A DNA stretch of 64,000 bases from Arthrobacter_N sp051262515. GTDB taxonomy: Bacteria > Actinomycetota > Actinomycetes > Actinomycetales > Micrococcaceae. Under the pieces are notes generated by a model that had not been told where the DNA came from, ran no database searches, and was given only the letters and a program-made list of their open reading frames with translations. Where the stretch lies: contig NZ_JBIMER010000008.1 in NCBI RefSeq assembly GCF_051262515.1, forward strand, positions 81,529 through 145,528. Direction: 5' to 3'. Below are positions 7,176-16,243 of the stretch, in pieces; position 1 is the stretch's first letter; each line of letters begins with the position of its first letter. The translations under genes and the position numbers were made by a program.

Positions 7176-7918
7176 ATGGAACCCAACACCTCCCACATGC
7201 GCCGAGAAGAGGTCGACGTCGCCGGAACGCGGCTGTCCTACCTCGCGGCCGGCGACCCCGCCGCGCCGCCGTTGCTGCTGCTGCACGGCACATTTTGGAG
7301 CAGGGTGTGGCAGCCCGTGATGCCCCGGCTCGGGGACGCCGTGGCCTGCGTCGCGTTGGACCTGCCCGGTTTCGGGCGCAGCGACGGAGAGCTCGACGCC
7401 GGAACCGCCACCGCGGCGTCGCCCAACATCTCGCCGTCCACAGCGGGCGCGTCGACAAGCTCGTCCTGGTCAATTCGGTGATGTTCGATTCGTGGCCCGT
7501 CCCCGCGGTGGCCCGCTTCCGCGACCCGGACGTCCGCGCGGGGACCACGCCCGAGGACCTGCTCGCCGCACGGACGAAGACCATGCAAATGACCGTGGGC
7601 CGCGAGTTCAGCGGCGACGAGATAGCGGACTACACGTCCCCTTGGACGAGCCCGGCCCGCTGCCGGTCGTGGATGGCGATGGCAGGCGCAGCGGACGCGC
7701 GCTTCACCACGGATCTGGTCCCGGGTCTACTCGAGGCCGCCATCCCCACCCGCCTCGTCTGGGGACGCGACGACGACTTCCAGAAGGTCGCCTTCGCGCG
7801 CCGGTACGTCCGCGAGATACCCGGGAGCGACCTCGTGGAGGTGACTGGCCGGCACATCCCCACCGAAGACTCCCCGGAGGCCGTCGCGTCCGCCATGCTC
7901 GAACACCTCACGGACTGA
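7176..7918 (+). pseudogene. Alpha/beta hydrolase, internally deleted and frameshifted
   Basis: A good ribosome site (CAGGAGGAG) precedes ATG at 7176. The N-terminal part reads LLLLHGTFWSRVWQPVMPRL and LDLPGFGRSDGEL, typical of the oxyanion-hole and lid side of alpha/beta hydrolases. The frame changes at about 7405-7415, and the protein resumes in another frame with VAQHLAVHSGRVDKLVLVNS through a normal C-terminus with the catalytic-His-like VTGRHIPTEDSPE. The segment of roughly 30 residues that should carry the nucleophile elbow (G-x-S-x-G) is missing at the join. The gene therefore looks like a dead hydrolase, not a sequencing slip alone. Confidence 0.8.
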
Positions 7919-7929
7919 AAAGGGGCACG

Positions 7930-8667
7930 GTGGACGACTCGACGACGAACGAGGGGGCACGGATCCGGTTGTGGTCCGCGGAGGCTTTCGCTGCGCGACT
8001 CGACCGGCCGATGGGTTTGCTCGGGGTAGTTTTCCTGTTCGTGGTGCTCGGTCAACTCCTGGTCTCGGACCCGGGCTGGAGCCGGACCTTCGCCGTCGTC
8101 GGCTGGGTGTTTTGGGCGATCTTCGTCGCTGAGTTCCTGCTACGCGCCCACATTGCGCGTTTCCAAGGCGCGTTCTGGAAGCGGAACTGGTGGCAGGTGA
8201 TCTTTTTGCTCGTGCCGTTTCTGCGCTTCTTCCGCGCCCTGCAGGCCGTGCGATTGCTGCGGTTGGGTCGCCTGGCCCGGGTCGGCGGGATCCTGTCCGC
8301 CGGGGTCCGCGGGTCCCGCTCGGCGGGGCGACTGCTGTCCAACCGGATCGGGTGGCTGGCGACGATCACCGCCGTCGTGGTCTTGGCGTCCAGCCAACTG
8401 CTCTACGCCGTCGGCTCCCACGCCAACTACACCGATGCCCTCTACGAGGCCGCCCTGGCCACCATCACGGGGAGCGGGATCACGACGGACGACGCGTTCT
8501 CCAAGGTCCTGCAGATCATCCTGGCGCTCTACTCGGTGGCCGTGTTCGCCACCCTCGCCGGTTCCCTGGGCGCGTACTTCCTGCGGGAGCCGCTGGCGGG
8601 TCCGGCGCCTCCCCCGGCTCCGGGAATGCCCCGTATGCCCCCGGGAGAGGGCCTGGGAGACTCGTAG
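7930..8667 (+). CDS. Ion-channel-like membrane protein (voltage-gated potassium channel superfamily)
   Basis: The GTG start at 7930, preceded by AAAAGGGGCA, gives 245 residues. Several membrane helices are followed by an arginine-rich S4-like stretch, FLRFFRALQAVRLLRLGRLA (about 94-113), a pore-helix-like ALYEAALATITGSGITTDDA and a last helix ILALYSVAVFATLAGSLGAYF. This layout is that of six-helix cation channels. The selectivity-filter position reads TITGSG, not the potassium-type T-x-G-Y-G, so ion specificity is uncertain. It starts 11 bases after the broken hydrolase. Confidence 0.7.
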   Translation: MDDSTTNEGARIRLWSAEAFAARLDRPMGLLGVVFLFVVLGQLLVSDPGWSRTFAVVGWVFWAIFVAEFLLRAHIARFQGAFWKRNWWQVIFLLVPFLRFFRALQAVRLLRLGRLARVGGILSAGVRGSRSAGRLLSNRIGWLATITAVVVLASSQLLYAVGSHANYTDALYEAALATITGSGITTDDAFSKVLQIILALYSVAVFATLAGSLGAYFLREPLAGPAPPPAPGMPRMPPGEGLGDS

Positions 8668-8740
8668 CGAGGCGGCCCGCAAGCCTGACGCCCCGCGCAG
8701 CGGGAATCGGCGCGATCCCGACAACGGAAGGAACAGCACG

Positions 8741-9259
8741 ATGTGGTTCGACTCCTGGCCCGAGCTGATGCGGACGCTACTGGTGGGCACGGCGGCGTAC
8801 GCGTGCCTCGTCGTCGTACTCCGTATTTCCGGGAAACGCACACTGGCGCAATTGAACGCCTTCGACTTCGTGGTCACGGTCGCCCTGGGCTCCACCTTGG
8901 CCACCATTCTGCTCAGCAAGGACGTGTCTTGGGCCGAGGGGCTGGCGGCCTTCGCGGTTCTGGCCGGCCTCCAATTCGTCGTGGCCTGGGCCTGCGCACG
9001 CCACCCCCGTCTCCGCGGCATCTTCACATCCGAGCCCGTGCTCCTACTCGCCAACGGGGTCATCCAGCCCGCCGCGATGGCACGCAACCGTCTCGCCGAA
9101 TCCGAACTGCGCCAGGCCGTGCGGCTTCAGGGCCTCGGCGATCCCTCCGCGGCCAAGGCGGTGGTCCTGGAGTCCAACGGCAAGCTCAGCGTCATCACGC
9201 CCGCGAAATACGGCGACGGGTCCGCACTTCGCGGCGTGCGCGGAAGCGAGGTCTTGTAA
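8741..9259 (+). CDS. YetF-type (DUF421) membrane protein
   Basis: The 172-residue protein begins with two or three membrane helices and continues with the family motif RISGKRTLAQLNAFDFVVTV (about 28-47), then LGSTLATILLSKDVSW and a cytoplasmic domain with LLLANGVIQPAAMARNRLAE. These are hallmarks of the YetF/YdfS family, whose members are linked in Bacillus to spore or membrane functions; the molecular role in actinobacteria is unknown. ATG at 8741 is preceded by GGAAGGAA. It follows the channel-like gene by 73 bases in the same direction. Confidence 0.85.
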   Translation: MWFDSWPELMRTLLVGTAAYACLVVVLRISGKRTLAQLNAFDFVVTVALGSTLATILLSKDVSWAEGLAAFAVLAGLQFVVAWACARHPRLRGIFTSEPVLLLANGVIQPAAMARNRLAESELRQAVRLQGLGDPSAAKAVVLESNGKLSVITPAKYGDGSALRGVRGSEVL

Positions 9260-9305
9260 CCGGCTCCCGCGATGGGCGCACCCTCCACGGTACCGGGGCC
9301 GCGGT

Positions 9306-10412
9306 TCAGCCGTGGCGGGGCTGGTGGCGGCCGGGGAACGGGTCGGCGCCGAACCGGTTGCCGATCCATATTTTGGCGATGGACCAGCCGACTGCGGCCA
9401 CCGGCACCGCAAGAATGGCGCCGGTGATTCCGGCGAGGACGGTCCCGGCGGTCAGGGACACCAGGATGACCAGCGGGTGGATGTTGAGGGTCTTGCCCAT
9501 CACGACCGGTTGGAGAAGATTTCCCTCGAGCTGGTTCACGGCGACGATGACGCCGACGACGATCAGTGCCGCCAGCGGGCCGTTAGCCACCAGCGCGACG
9601 ACCGCCGCGAGGACACCGGCGAAGGTCGCGCCGATCAGTGGGATGAAGGCCCCCACGAAGACCACGGCCGCAAGGGGTAGCGCCAGCGGGACCTGCAGTA
9701 TCCACAGGGCGATCCCGATCAGCACGGAGTCGACCAGTGCCACGATGGCCGTGCCCCGGACGTAACCACCCAGGACCTCGATGCTGCGGATCCCGGCGAG
9801 CCGCGTTTTCGCCCGCTGCCGGCCCGTGAAGGGTTGAAGGCAAAACACCCACATCCTCCTGCCGTCCTTGAGGAAGAAGAACAGGATGACCGCCATGAGG
9901 ACGAAGCCGGCGGCGAACTCCGTGGCGGCGAAGATGCCGTCCACGGCGGGGTTCCCCGCGCCGGCGCTGGTGGCGAAGTCCATCGCGGACTCGCGGGCGT
10001 CTTGGACCATGACATCGTCCACGGGCAGGGGTCCCTGCCTCAGGAGCGCGTACAGCTGGTCGAACCCCTCCCCCGCTTTGGCGACCAGGGAGTCCCATTG
10101 GCTGCGAACGGTCACGACAATACCCGCGACCACTGCCCCGAACACCGTCAGGAGCGCGATAAACGCCGTACCGGTCGCCAGCGCATCAGGCCACCCCCTG
10201 CGGCGAAGCCAATTGACCAGCGGGACGATGGCCGCAGCCAGGATCAGGGCCAGCAGGAACGGGATGACCACGAGCCTGACCTGCAACAGCACGAAGATGG
10301 CGACGGCCACCAGCGCGAGCACCCACAGAAGTTGGCGGGAGCGTTCCCCGGCCCGGCTTAGGCTGTCTGGCCACCGCATCCCCTCACCGGGGTCCTGCTT
10401 GATCTGTGCCAC
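9306..10412 (-). CDS. AI-2E family transporter (TqsA/PerM-like)
   Basis: The protein has about eight membrane segments in the family arrangement: two N-terminal hairpins, a soluble loop (about 130-185), then a membrane pair with LFFFLKDGRRMW and the conserved C-terminal AVNQLEGNLLQPVVMGKTLN, LHPLVILVSLTAG-like region. Members export small molecules such as AI-2 or act as cation/proton antiporters; the substrate here is unknown. The GTG at 10412 is preferred because GAGAGGAAGG lies 6-7 bases upstream; the frame is open to 10484. Its 3' end lies 46 bases from that of the convergent YetF-type gene, and it is divergent from the MFS remnant. Confidence 0.85.
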   Translation of the reverse strand: MAQIKQDPGEGMRWPDSLSRAGERSRQLLWVLALVAVAIFVLLQVRLVVIPFLLALILAAAIVPLVNWLRRRGWPDALATGTAFIALLTVFGAVVAGIVVTVRSQWDSLVAKAGEGFDQLYALLRQGPLPVDDVMVQDARESAMDFATSAGAGNPAVDGIFAATEFAAGFVLMAVILFFFLKDGRRMWVFCLQPFTGRQRAKTRLAGIRSIEVLGGYVRGTAIVALVDSVLIGIALWILQVPLALPLAAVVFVGAFIPLIGATFAGVLAAVVALVANGPLAALIVVGVIVAVNQLEGNLLQPVVMGKTLNIHPLVILVSLTAGTVLAGITGAILAVPVAAVGWSIAKIWIGNRFGADPFPGRHQPRHG

Positions 10413-10619
10413 GCGCGCCCTTCCTCTCTGGGGCAGGTCGCGGAACCACGACTCTTGAAGCCCAAACCCGTCAACGGCAACCACCAGCCTACCGATGCTC
10501 GGGACGCGGCATTGCCCGGCATCGGTATCGGCAGCAGCCTCCGGGCCTCCAACGCGGACCCGGCTTCAGCGCGCATTCGCTGACGTCCAGCTTCGGTTCA
10601 GACAGAAGTGCCGACCACG

Positions 10620-11279
10620 CCGTTGGCGACCTCGTGCGACTGCGCATACGCCAGCAGCGCGGAGGTGGTCCGTTCATCCGGGAGTGGGGATGGCGCGTCG
10701 CGTTCGGCATCGGCGGCGTGCTGGGCGCCTTCGCGCTGTACCTCCGCCGTCGGCTCGATCATGTTCTACACCTGGCTGATCTTCATGCCCACCTACGCTC
10801 GGCTCCACCATGGGCAGGACCCGTTCAGCGAGCTCACCACAAGCCTGATCGCGCAGGTCTACTTCCTGGGCGCCGGGCGGCTCGGCGACCGGATCGGGCG
10901 CAGGCCCATGGTCATCACGTTCGGCATCGCCTTCGTCCTGCTGACCATCCCGATCCAAGGTCTGGCCGACGGCAGCTTCGGCCGCCTGCTGCTGGCGATG
11001 CTTGCGTCGCTGACGATCATGGCACTGCTCTTTGGCGTCAACGGCGCCGTGTGGGCTGAAGTGTTCCCGACCCGGGTCCGCGCGGTCGGCGTCGCGGGAC
11101 CGCTGTCCCTGGCGACGGCGATCTTCGGCGGAACCGCTCCTCACATCAACGCCGCCCTGTCGCAGGCCGGACACCAGAACTGGTTCCTCTTCTACCTGAT
11201 CGCCGTTGCGGCGATCACGCTGGCCACCGGCGTCCTCATGAAGGAAACCAAGGACAGCGCGCTCATTCGCGAAAACTGA
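10620..11279 (+). pseudogene. MFS transporter remnant (metabolite:H+ symporter type)
   Basis: A piece encoding EWGWRVAFGIGGVLGAFALY (about 10679-10740) is followed, in another frame, by GSIMFYTWLIFMPTYARLHH and a long C-terminal half with LGDRIGRRPMVITFGIAFVL, AVWAEVFPTRVRAVGVA and a normal end at 11279. These are features of the MHS branch of the major facilitator family (ProP/KgtP-like). The whole N-terminal half is absent and there are frame changes and at least one deletion, so the gene cannot make a working carrier. It lies next to a convergent sugar isomerase/oxidoreductase unit that it may once have served. Confidence 0.8.
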
Positions 11280-11280
11280 C

Positions 11281-11312
11281 GATGCCGGGGCGCCCCACGG
11301 CGCCCCGGCATC
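11281..11312. terminator. Bidirectional hairpin terminator
   Basis: GATGCCGGGGCGCC (11281-11294) pairs perfectly with its reverse complement at 11299-11312 around the loop CCAC. It starts right after the MFS remnant's stop and lies 60 bases past the convergent isomerase stop, so it can serve both directions. Confidence 0.8.
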
Positions 11313-11372
11313 TCCCCCCGGCCGCGGCCCGGTCCCGCGCTCCCCCGGCGCGGGGCCCGGGCCGCCTCGGCG

Positions 11373-12380
11373 TCAGCCCTGCTTGAAGGCGGCGTCGAAG
11401 GACAGGGCCGACGCCGGAAAGTCGAACCTCTTGAGCGCGGCCAGTGCCTCCGGCGCGCCGTGAAAGCGGTCCATCCCGGCGTCCTCCCACTCGACCGAAA
11501 TCGGTCCCGCGTAGCCGGCCGCCGCGAGGGCCCGGAACGCGTCCTCCCAGGGCACGTCGCCGCGTCCGGCGGAGACGAAGTCCCAGCCGCGCCGAGGGTC
11601 GCCCCACGGCAGGTGCGAGCCGAGGATACCGTTGCGTCCCCCGCCCATCCGCATCCGCGTGTCCTTGCAGTCCACGTGGTAGATCCGGTCGGCGAAGTCG
11701 GAGATGAACGCCACCGGGTCGATCCCCTGCCACATCATGTGGCTCGGGTCCCAGTTCAACCCGAACGCCTCGCGGTGCCCGATTGCCTCCAGTGTTCTGA
11801 CAGTGGACCAGTGGTCGTAGGCGATCTCGGACGGATGAACCTCGTGAGCGAAACGCACCCCGCACTCGTCGAACACGTCCAGGATGGGATTCCAACGGTC
11901 CGCGAAGTCCCGGTAGCCGGCATCGATGGTCTCCGCCGGGACCGGCGGAAACATCGCCACGTACTGCCAGATGGACGATCCGGTGAATCCGACGACGGTG
12001 TCCACGCCGAGCTTCTTCGCCAGCCGCGCGGTGTGCTTGAGTTCCTCGGCCGCGCGCCGCCGCACGCCCTCGGCGTCGCCATCGCCCCAGACGCGTTCCC
12101 CGACGATCCCCTGGTGCCGGAAGTCGATCGGGTCGTCGCAGACCGCCTGGCCCTTGAGGTGGTTGGAGATGGCCCAGACCTTCAGCCCGTGGCGTTCGAG
12201 GATCTCGAGGCGTCCGGCGACGTACTCGTCGTCGTCCCACCGCCACGCGTCCAGGTGTTCGCCGGAGACCGCGATCTCCAACCCGTCGTAGCCCCAGCCG
12301 GCGGCGAGTCGGGCCACCTCCTCCAGCGGCAGGTCCGCCCACTGTCCGGTGAACAGCGTGAAGTTGCGTGCCATAGTCAT
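11373..12380 (-). CDS. Sugar phosphate isomerase/epimerase (xylose-isomerase-like TIM barrel)
   Basis: The 335-residue protein matches the AP-endonuclease-2/IolE-like TIM-barrel family. It shows GWGYDGLEIAV near the start, HEVHPSEIAYDHW (about 205-217), a metal-binding LNWDPSHMMWQGIDP and HVDCKDTRM, and the late PISVEWEDAGMDR. The conserved Glu, His and Asp of the divalent-metal site are present. It would isomerise or epimerise a sugar or inositol derivative in the cytoplasm. Its ATG at 12380 overlaps the stop of the upstream oxidoreductase (ATGA), so the two form an operon. Confidence 0.9.
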   Translation of the reverse strand: MTMARNFTLFTGQWADLPLEEVARLAAGWGYDGLEIAVSGEHLDAWRWDDDEYVAGRLEILERHGLKVWAISNHLKGQAVCDDPIDFRHQGIVGERVWGDGDAEGVRRRAAEELKHTARLAKKLGVDTVVGFTGSSIWQYVAMFPPVPAETIDAGYRDFADRWNPILDVFDECGVRFAHEVHPSEIAYDHWSTVRTLEAIGHREAFGLNWDPSHMMWQGIDPVAFISDFADRIYHVDCKDTRMRMGGGRNGILGSHLPWGDPRRGWDFVSAGRGDVPWEDAFRALAAAGYAGPISVEWEDAGMDRFHGAPEALAALKRFDFPASALSFDAAFKQG

Positions 12381-13501
12381 GCTCCAATCCGAGTGGTGGA
12401 CCCGCCGTTGCCAGCGCTTGTCTCGATCGCCTCCAGCACCTGTTGCACGACCAAGCCGTCCGCGAACGACGGCGACGCGGGGCGTCCGTCCGCGATCGCA
12501 CCGAGGAAGTCGGCCGCCTGGTGCGTGAACGCGTGCTCCCAGCCGAGCACGTGGCCTGGGGGCCACCATGCATTTACATAGGGGTGGCCGGGCTCGGTGA
12601 CAACGACGCGACGGTAACCGGACTCCTCCGCCGGGTTGGCGCCGTCCAGAAACTGCAGTTCGTTGGGGCGTTCGAGGTCGAACGAGAGCGCGCCGGCGCT
12701 CCCGTAGACCTCGATCCGCAGTGCATTCTTCCGTCCCAACGCCACACGGGACACGTCGACGCTCGCCACGGCGCCGCCGTCGAGCCCCAACGTCGCCCAA
12801 GCGGCGTCGTCGACTGTCACCGGCTCCGGGCCGTCCGGGCCCGGACGCTCCGGGACGAACGTGTGCAGTGTGCCCGAGGCCGTCGTCACCTTCTGCCCGG
12901 TGAGGTACTGGACCTGGTCCACCGCGTGGGAGGCAATGTCCCCCAGCGCGCCCGAGCCGGCAGTCTCCTTGCGCAGGCGCCAGGTCATCGGGGCGCCGGC
13001 GTCCGCGAGCCAGTCCTGCAGATAATCGGCGCGGACTTGCCGCACGGTGCCCAGCCGTCCTGAATGGATGAGATCGCGGGCATAGGCCAGCGCGGGCACG
13101 CGGCGGTACGTGAATCCGACCATCGACACCTGATTCGGCGCCGCCTCCGCGGCGGCAACCATCGCGCGGGCCTCGGGGAGGGTGTTGGACAGCGGCTTCT
13201 CGACGAGTACGTGCTGGCCGGCCTCGAGCGCCGCGATCGCGATCTCCGCATGCAGCCAGCCGGGGGCGCAGATGTCGATAATGTCGATGTCGTCCCGCCC
13301 CACCACATCCCGCCAGTCCGTGGCTGTCTCCGCCCAGCCGTGACGCCGTGCGGCCTCTTTGGTGGCGGCGGGGTCGCGACCCACCAGAACAGCCTGCCGC
13401 ACGTCAGGGACGTCGAAGTAGGCGCCCACGTTGCGCCAGGCGTTCGAGTGCGCCCGTCCCATGAAGGCGTAGCCGACGGTGGCAACCCGCAGTTCTTTCA
13501 T
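12377..13501 (-). CDS. Gfo/Idh/MocA family oxidoreductase
   Basis: The protein opens with the Rossmann motif VATVGYAFMGRAHSNAW (about residues 5-21), then DIIDICAPGWLHAEIAIAAL and the family's catalytic-lysine motif VLVEKPLSNT. The C-terminal domain has the conserved GALGDIASHAVDQVQYL. Members oxidise or reduce sugars, inositols or glycosides with NAD(P). ATG at 13501 (MKELRVATVGYAF) is chosen because conservation begins there. It is translationally coupled to the downstream isomerase, a pairing common in inositol or rare-sugar catabolism. Confidence 0.9.
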   Translation of the reverse strand: MKELRVATVGYAFMGRAHSNAWRNVGAYFDVPDVRQAVLVGRDPAATKEAARRHGWAETATDWRDVVGRDDIDIIDICAPGWLHAEIAIAALEAGQHVLVEKPLSNTLPEARAMVAAAEAAPNQVSMVGFTYRRVPALAYARDLIHSGRLGTVRQVRADYLQDWLADAGAPMTWRLRKETAGSGALGDIASHAVDQVQYLTGQKVTTASGTLHTFVPERPGPDGPEPVTVDDAAWATLGLDGGAVASVDVSRVALGRKNALRIEVYGSAGALSFDLERPNELQFLDGANPAEESGYRRVVVTEPGHPYVNAWWPPGHVLGWEHAFTHQAADFLGAIADGRPASPSFADGLVVQQVLEAIETSAGNGGSTTRIGA

Positions 13502-13673
13502 TTCCACGCCCCAGCCGCAGTTTTCCGGAGGACCGCGCGGTCGCGGTTGCCTCCGCACCAGCATGGACCGCAAGTCTTCAAGTTGCCACACGCTTCCGCG
13601 ACCCGCGGCTCATAACGGTGCGCGCCCGGCGCCGGCGCCCCGTCGCGTCGACGCCGCCCCTGTTCCCCCTTCC

Positions 13674-13687
13674 TATCCCGTGGGTTA
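13674..13687 (+). promoter_or_regulatory. Possible copper-repressor operator
   Basis: TATCCCGTGGGTTA lies about 70 bases before the Csp-like gene and is a weak inverted repeat that recalls CsoR-type operators. The match is imperfect and no regulator gene lies next to it, so this is only a suggestion. Confidence 0.25.
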
Positions 13688-13757
13688 GGGTCGGCCGCGG
13701 GGGCCCTTTCGGACCCCGTCGGAGGACGACACCTCGCCCCAAACGAAGGAGAGACCG

Positions 13758-14168
13758 ATGACGCACCACATTGCCGCCATGATCGACACCCACCCCCGCG
13801 CCGCGGCAACGCCCGACGCCGACAAGCTCGCCGCCTGCATTGCCGCGTGCTTCGAATGCGCCGCCACGTGCACCGCATGCGCGGACGCCTGCCTGGGCGA
13901 GGACATGGTGTCCGGCCTGACCAAATGCATCCGGCTGAACGCCGACTGCGCCGACGTCTGCGCGGCGACCGGGGCGGTGCTCTCCCGACAAACCGAACGG
14001 GACGCCGGCGTGGTACGCGCCCTCCTCGAGGCCTGCCGCGCGGCCTGCAAGGCGTGCGGCGACGAGTGCGCGGGCCACGCGGAAATGCACGAGCACTGCC
14101 GCGTCTGCGCGGACGCCTGCCGCCGCTGCGAGGAAGCCTGCGCCGAGCTGCTGGCCCTACTCCCCTGA
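13758..14168 (+). CDS. Cysteine-rich four-helix-bundle copper-storage protein (Csp3/DUF326-like)
   Basis: The 136-residue protein has 18 cysteines spaced along predicted helices, for example CIAACFECAATCTACADAC and CRVCADACRRCEEAC, plus the HAEMHEHC turn. This is the pattern of Csp copper-storage proteins, which fill a four-helix bundle with Cu(I) thiolates. No export signal is seen, as in cytosolic Csp3. A GAAGGAGAG ribosome site precedes ATG at 13758. It stands at the head of a region rich in copper-associated families. Confidence 0.88.
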   Translation: MTHHIAAMIDTHPRAAATPDADKLAACIAACFECAATCTACADACLGEDMVSGLTKCIRLNADCADVCAATGAVLSRQTERDAGVVRALLEACRAACKACGDECAGHAEMHEHCRVCADACRRCEEACAELLALLP

Positions 14169-15302
14169 GGCCCCCGGGGCCCTCGCGTTCCCCCGGCGCC
14201 AGCGCGGCAGGTCGGGGGTACGCAACAGGTACTCGAGCGGCCCCGTCTTGAACCACTTCAGCCACAGCACGGCGAAGACTATGGAGCCGACGGAGAGAAC
14301 CGTGGTGATCAGGATCCCGTCGTAAAGGGTGTGCGGCTCGGGCCTCACGAGCGCGGCGAGCACGCCCAGGTGCACGACGTAGATGGTCAGGGACAACCTC
14401 CCCGCGGCGATCAGCGCCCCGAGTCGACGGGCCACGAAACGCTCTGCCAGCATGAAGATACCGAGCACGAAGGCCGCGCTGCCCAAGCCGGACACCAGCC
14501 ACAACGGCATCTGCGAATGGTCCACCGCGGAAACGAGGTGGTCCCACCCCATGCGGTCCGGTGGCTCGCCGAACGCCAGGATGAGCAGCCGGGAGACCAC
14601 GTAGCCCGCCACCGCCGCGACCGCGCCCCACAGGACCAAACGCTTGTGGAGCGCCCGGCTCCTCAGATCGGCGCGCCCCAGCAGGAGCCCCACGAGGAAC
14701 GGCGCGGCCCACACCACCACCGGATAGGACCCCGACAGGAACGTCCCACCGAGGACGTCGGCGGGGGTGTCGAGAAGCGTCGGCTGGATGAACCGGTAGG
14801 TGTCGCCGGCCGCCACCTGCGCGCCTACCCACAGGAGCGGTCCGGCAACAGTGACCATGCCGGCCGTCCAGGCCAGGACGCGTGCCCGGGCCCGCAGCAA
14901 CGGAAGGCAGAGCAGGAAGAGCATCCCGTAGGTCGCCAGGATCACGCTGACCTCGTGGTCCAGGAGCTGGAGGGCGAGCCCGGAGACGAAGAGCAGCCCG
15001 GCGCGCCAGAGCACGGAGGTCCAGGGGAGCCGTCCCCCGGGCCGGCGCGCGCGGCGCGAGAGGATGGACATCCCGATTCCGGCGAGCATCATGAACAACA
15101 GGGACGCGCGTCCGACAGGCAACCCGTAGAGCACCGCGAGCAGTCCGCCGCCGTCCTCCCGCGGGCCGACGTTGACCGCGATCATGCCCACGATCGCCGC
15201 CGCGCGGGCAGCGTCCAGGGCCACGATGCGGCCGCCTCCGGCGGGGCGCTCCTCGGGGGACACGGGAACGGGTTCGGTGGCTTGCGCCATGTTCGGCGTC
15301 AC
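14157..15302 (-). CDS. DUF418-type polytopic membrane protein
   Basis: This 381-residue protein has about nine membrane helices. It starts with RIVALDAARAAAIVGMIAVN (about 25-44), a motif of the DUF418/DUF1624/acyltransferase-3-like group, and ends with TIYVVHLGVLAALV and VLWLKWFKTGPLEYLLRT, the conserved DUF418 C-terminus. The function of DUF418 is unknown; related proteins transfer acyl groups across the membrane. Its 3' end overlaps the convergent Csp-like gene by 12 bases. Confidence 0.8.
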   Translation of the reverse strand: MTPNMAQATEPVPVSPEERPAGGGRIVALDAARAAAIVGMIAVNVGPREDGGGLLAVLYGLPVGRASLLFMMLAGIGMSILSRRARRPGGRLPWTSVLWRAGLLFVSGLALQLLDHEVSVILATYGMLFLLCLPLLRARARVLAWTAGMVTVAGPLLWVGAQVAAGDTYRFIQPTLLDTPADVLGGTFLSGSYPVVVWAAPFLVGLLLGRADLRSRALHKRLVLWGAVAAVAGYVVSRLLILAFGEPPDRMGWDHLVSAVDHSQMPLWLVSGLGSAAFVLGIFMLAERFVARRLGALIAAGRLSLTIYVVHLGVLAALVRPEPHTLYDGILITTVLSVGSIVFAVLWLKWFKTGPLEYLLRTPDLPRWRRGNARAPGASGE

Positions 15303-15345
15303 GCCCCTTCACATGCGGGCGCGGAAACGAAGATGGGGTCGAATG

Positions 15346-16215
15346 TCACGGTATCCGCACCTCCTCGAAGGTGCCGTCGGCTTCGACAACCCAGACGGTG
15401 ACCTCCCCGGCGTCGTCCCGGGTCCCGGTCACGGCGGCGGGCTGGCCGCCGCTAGCCCCGGTCTCCGCCCACGTTTCTCCTGAGTCGTCGCTGATGTACA
15501 CGGCGCCGTCCGGCGCGACGCCGGCCACGGTCCGGGCGTCCACGAAGGCCGCGGTGAGCAGGACGGGCCCGCCGGAGGGCGGAGACCACGAGGCTCCCCC
15601 GTCCTCCGATCTCCAGAGGCCATCCTCGGTGGTCGCCAGCACCACGCGGCCCTCCGGAGTGCCGGCCAGCGCGTAGGGCTTCGGCGCGTTCCGGACGGTC
15701 TCCCACGCGGTGCCGTCCGCGCTGGTGCGAAGTTCGCCGTCGAATCCGACGATCCCGTCCCGGGTGGTGGTGAGCGCGTGGAAATCGGACTCGCCCTGGC
15801 GGGAGAGAGGATCCCAGGTTTCTCCCCCGTCCGTCGACTTCAGGAGTCCCACGGGGTTGGGAAGGTCGACGCCGGGCCCCGGGTGGCCCGAGGCGTAGAA
15901 AGTCCCGTTGCCGTCGCCGGTGAAGCCCATGAGATCGACCTCCGGACCTATCCGCTCCGCGGGTTCCCGGGTGGCGTCGAAGAGGCCGTGGTGGGAGGCC
16001 AGCAGCAACTTCCCCGTGTCGGGGTCGGCGTGGGCACCATGTACGTGGGCGAGACCGCCGTCGGTCTCGGCGTCACCGGGCGTCGGCTCCGCCGGCTGCG
16101 CGGAGCATCCGGCGATGGCGAGCGCGAGGATGGCCCCCGCGGCCGCGCCGACCAGCGCGCGCGGCGCGCCGGGTACGCGTCTCCGCCGGACGGGACGTAA
16201 CGGGAGAAAAGGCAT
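15346..16215 (-). CDS. F510_1955-type BNR-repeat lipoprotein
   Basis: An N-terminal signal with the lipobox LAIAGC (Cys37) marks a lipoprotein. The rest forms a beta-propeller-like chain with Asp-box (BNR) motifs such as STDGGETWDP, RSEDGGASWSP and SDDSGETWAE, and an early AHVHGAHADPDTGKLLLASH. The family is annotated as glycosyl-hydrolase-like because of these repeats, but catalytic residues are not established. It is typically found beside DUF305 proteins, as here (28 bases downstream of one). Start is uncertain because basic residues extend the signal. Confidence 0.75.
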   Translation of the reverse strand: MPFLPLRPVRRRRVPGAPRALVGAAAGAILALAIAGCSAQPAEPTPGDAETDGGLAHVHGAHADPDTGKLLLASHHGLFDATREPAERIGPEVDLMGFTGDGNGTFYASGHPGPGVDLPNPVGLLKSTDGGETWDPLSRQGESDFHALTTTRDGIVGFDGELRTSADGTAWETVRNAPKPYALAGTPEGRVVLATTEDGLWRSEDGGASWSPPSGGPVLLTAAFVDARTVAGVAPDGAVYISDDSGETWAETGASGGQPAAVTGTRDDAGEVTVWVVEADGTFEEVRIP

Positions 16216-16243
16216 GATTCGCTTTCTTGGGCCGAGGCCGACG

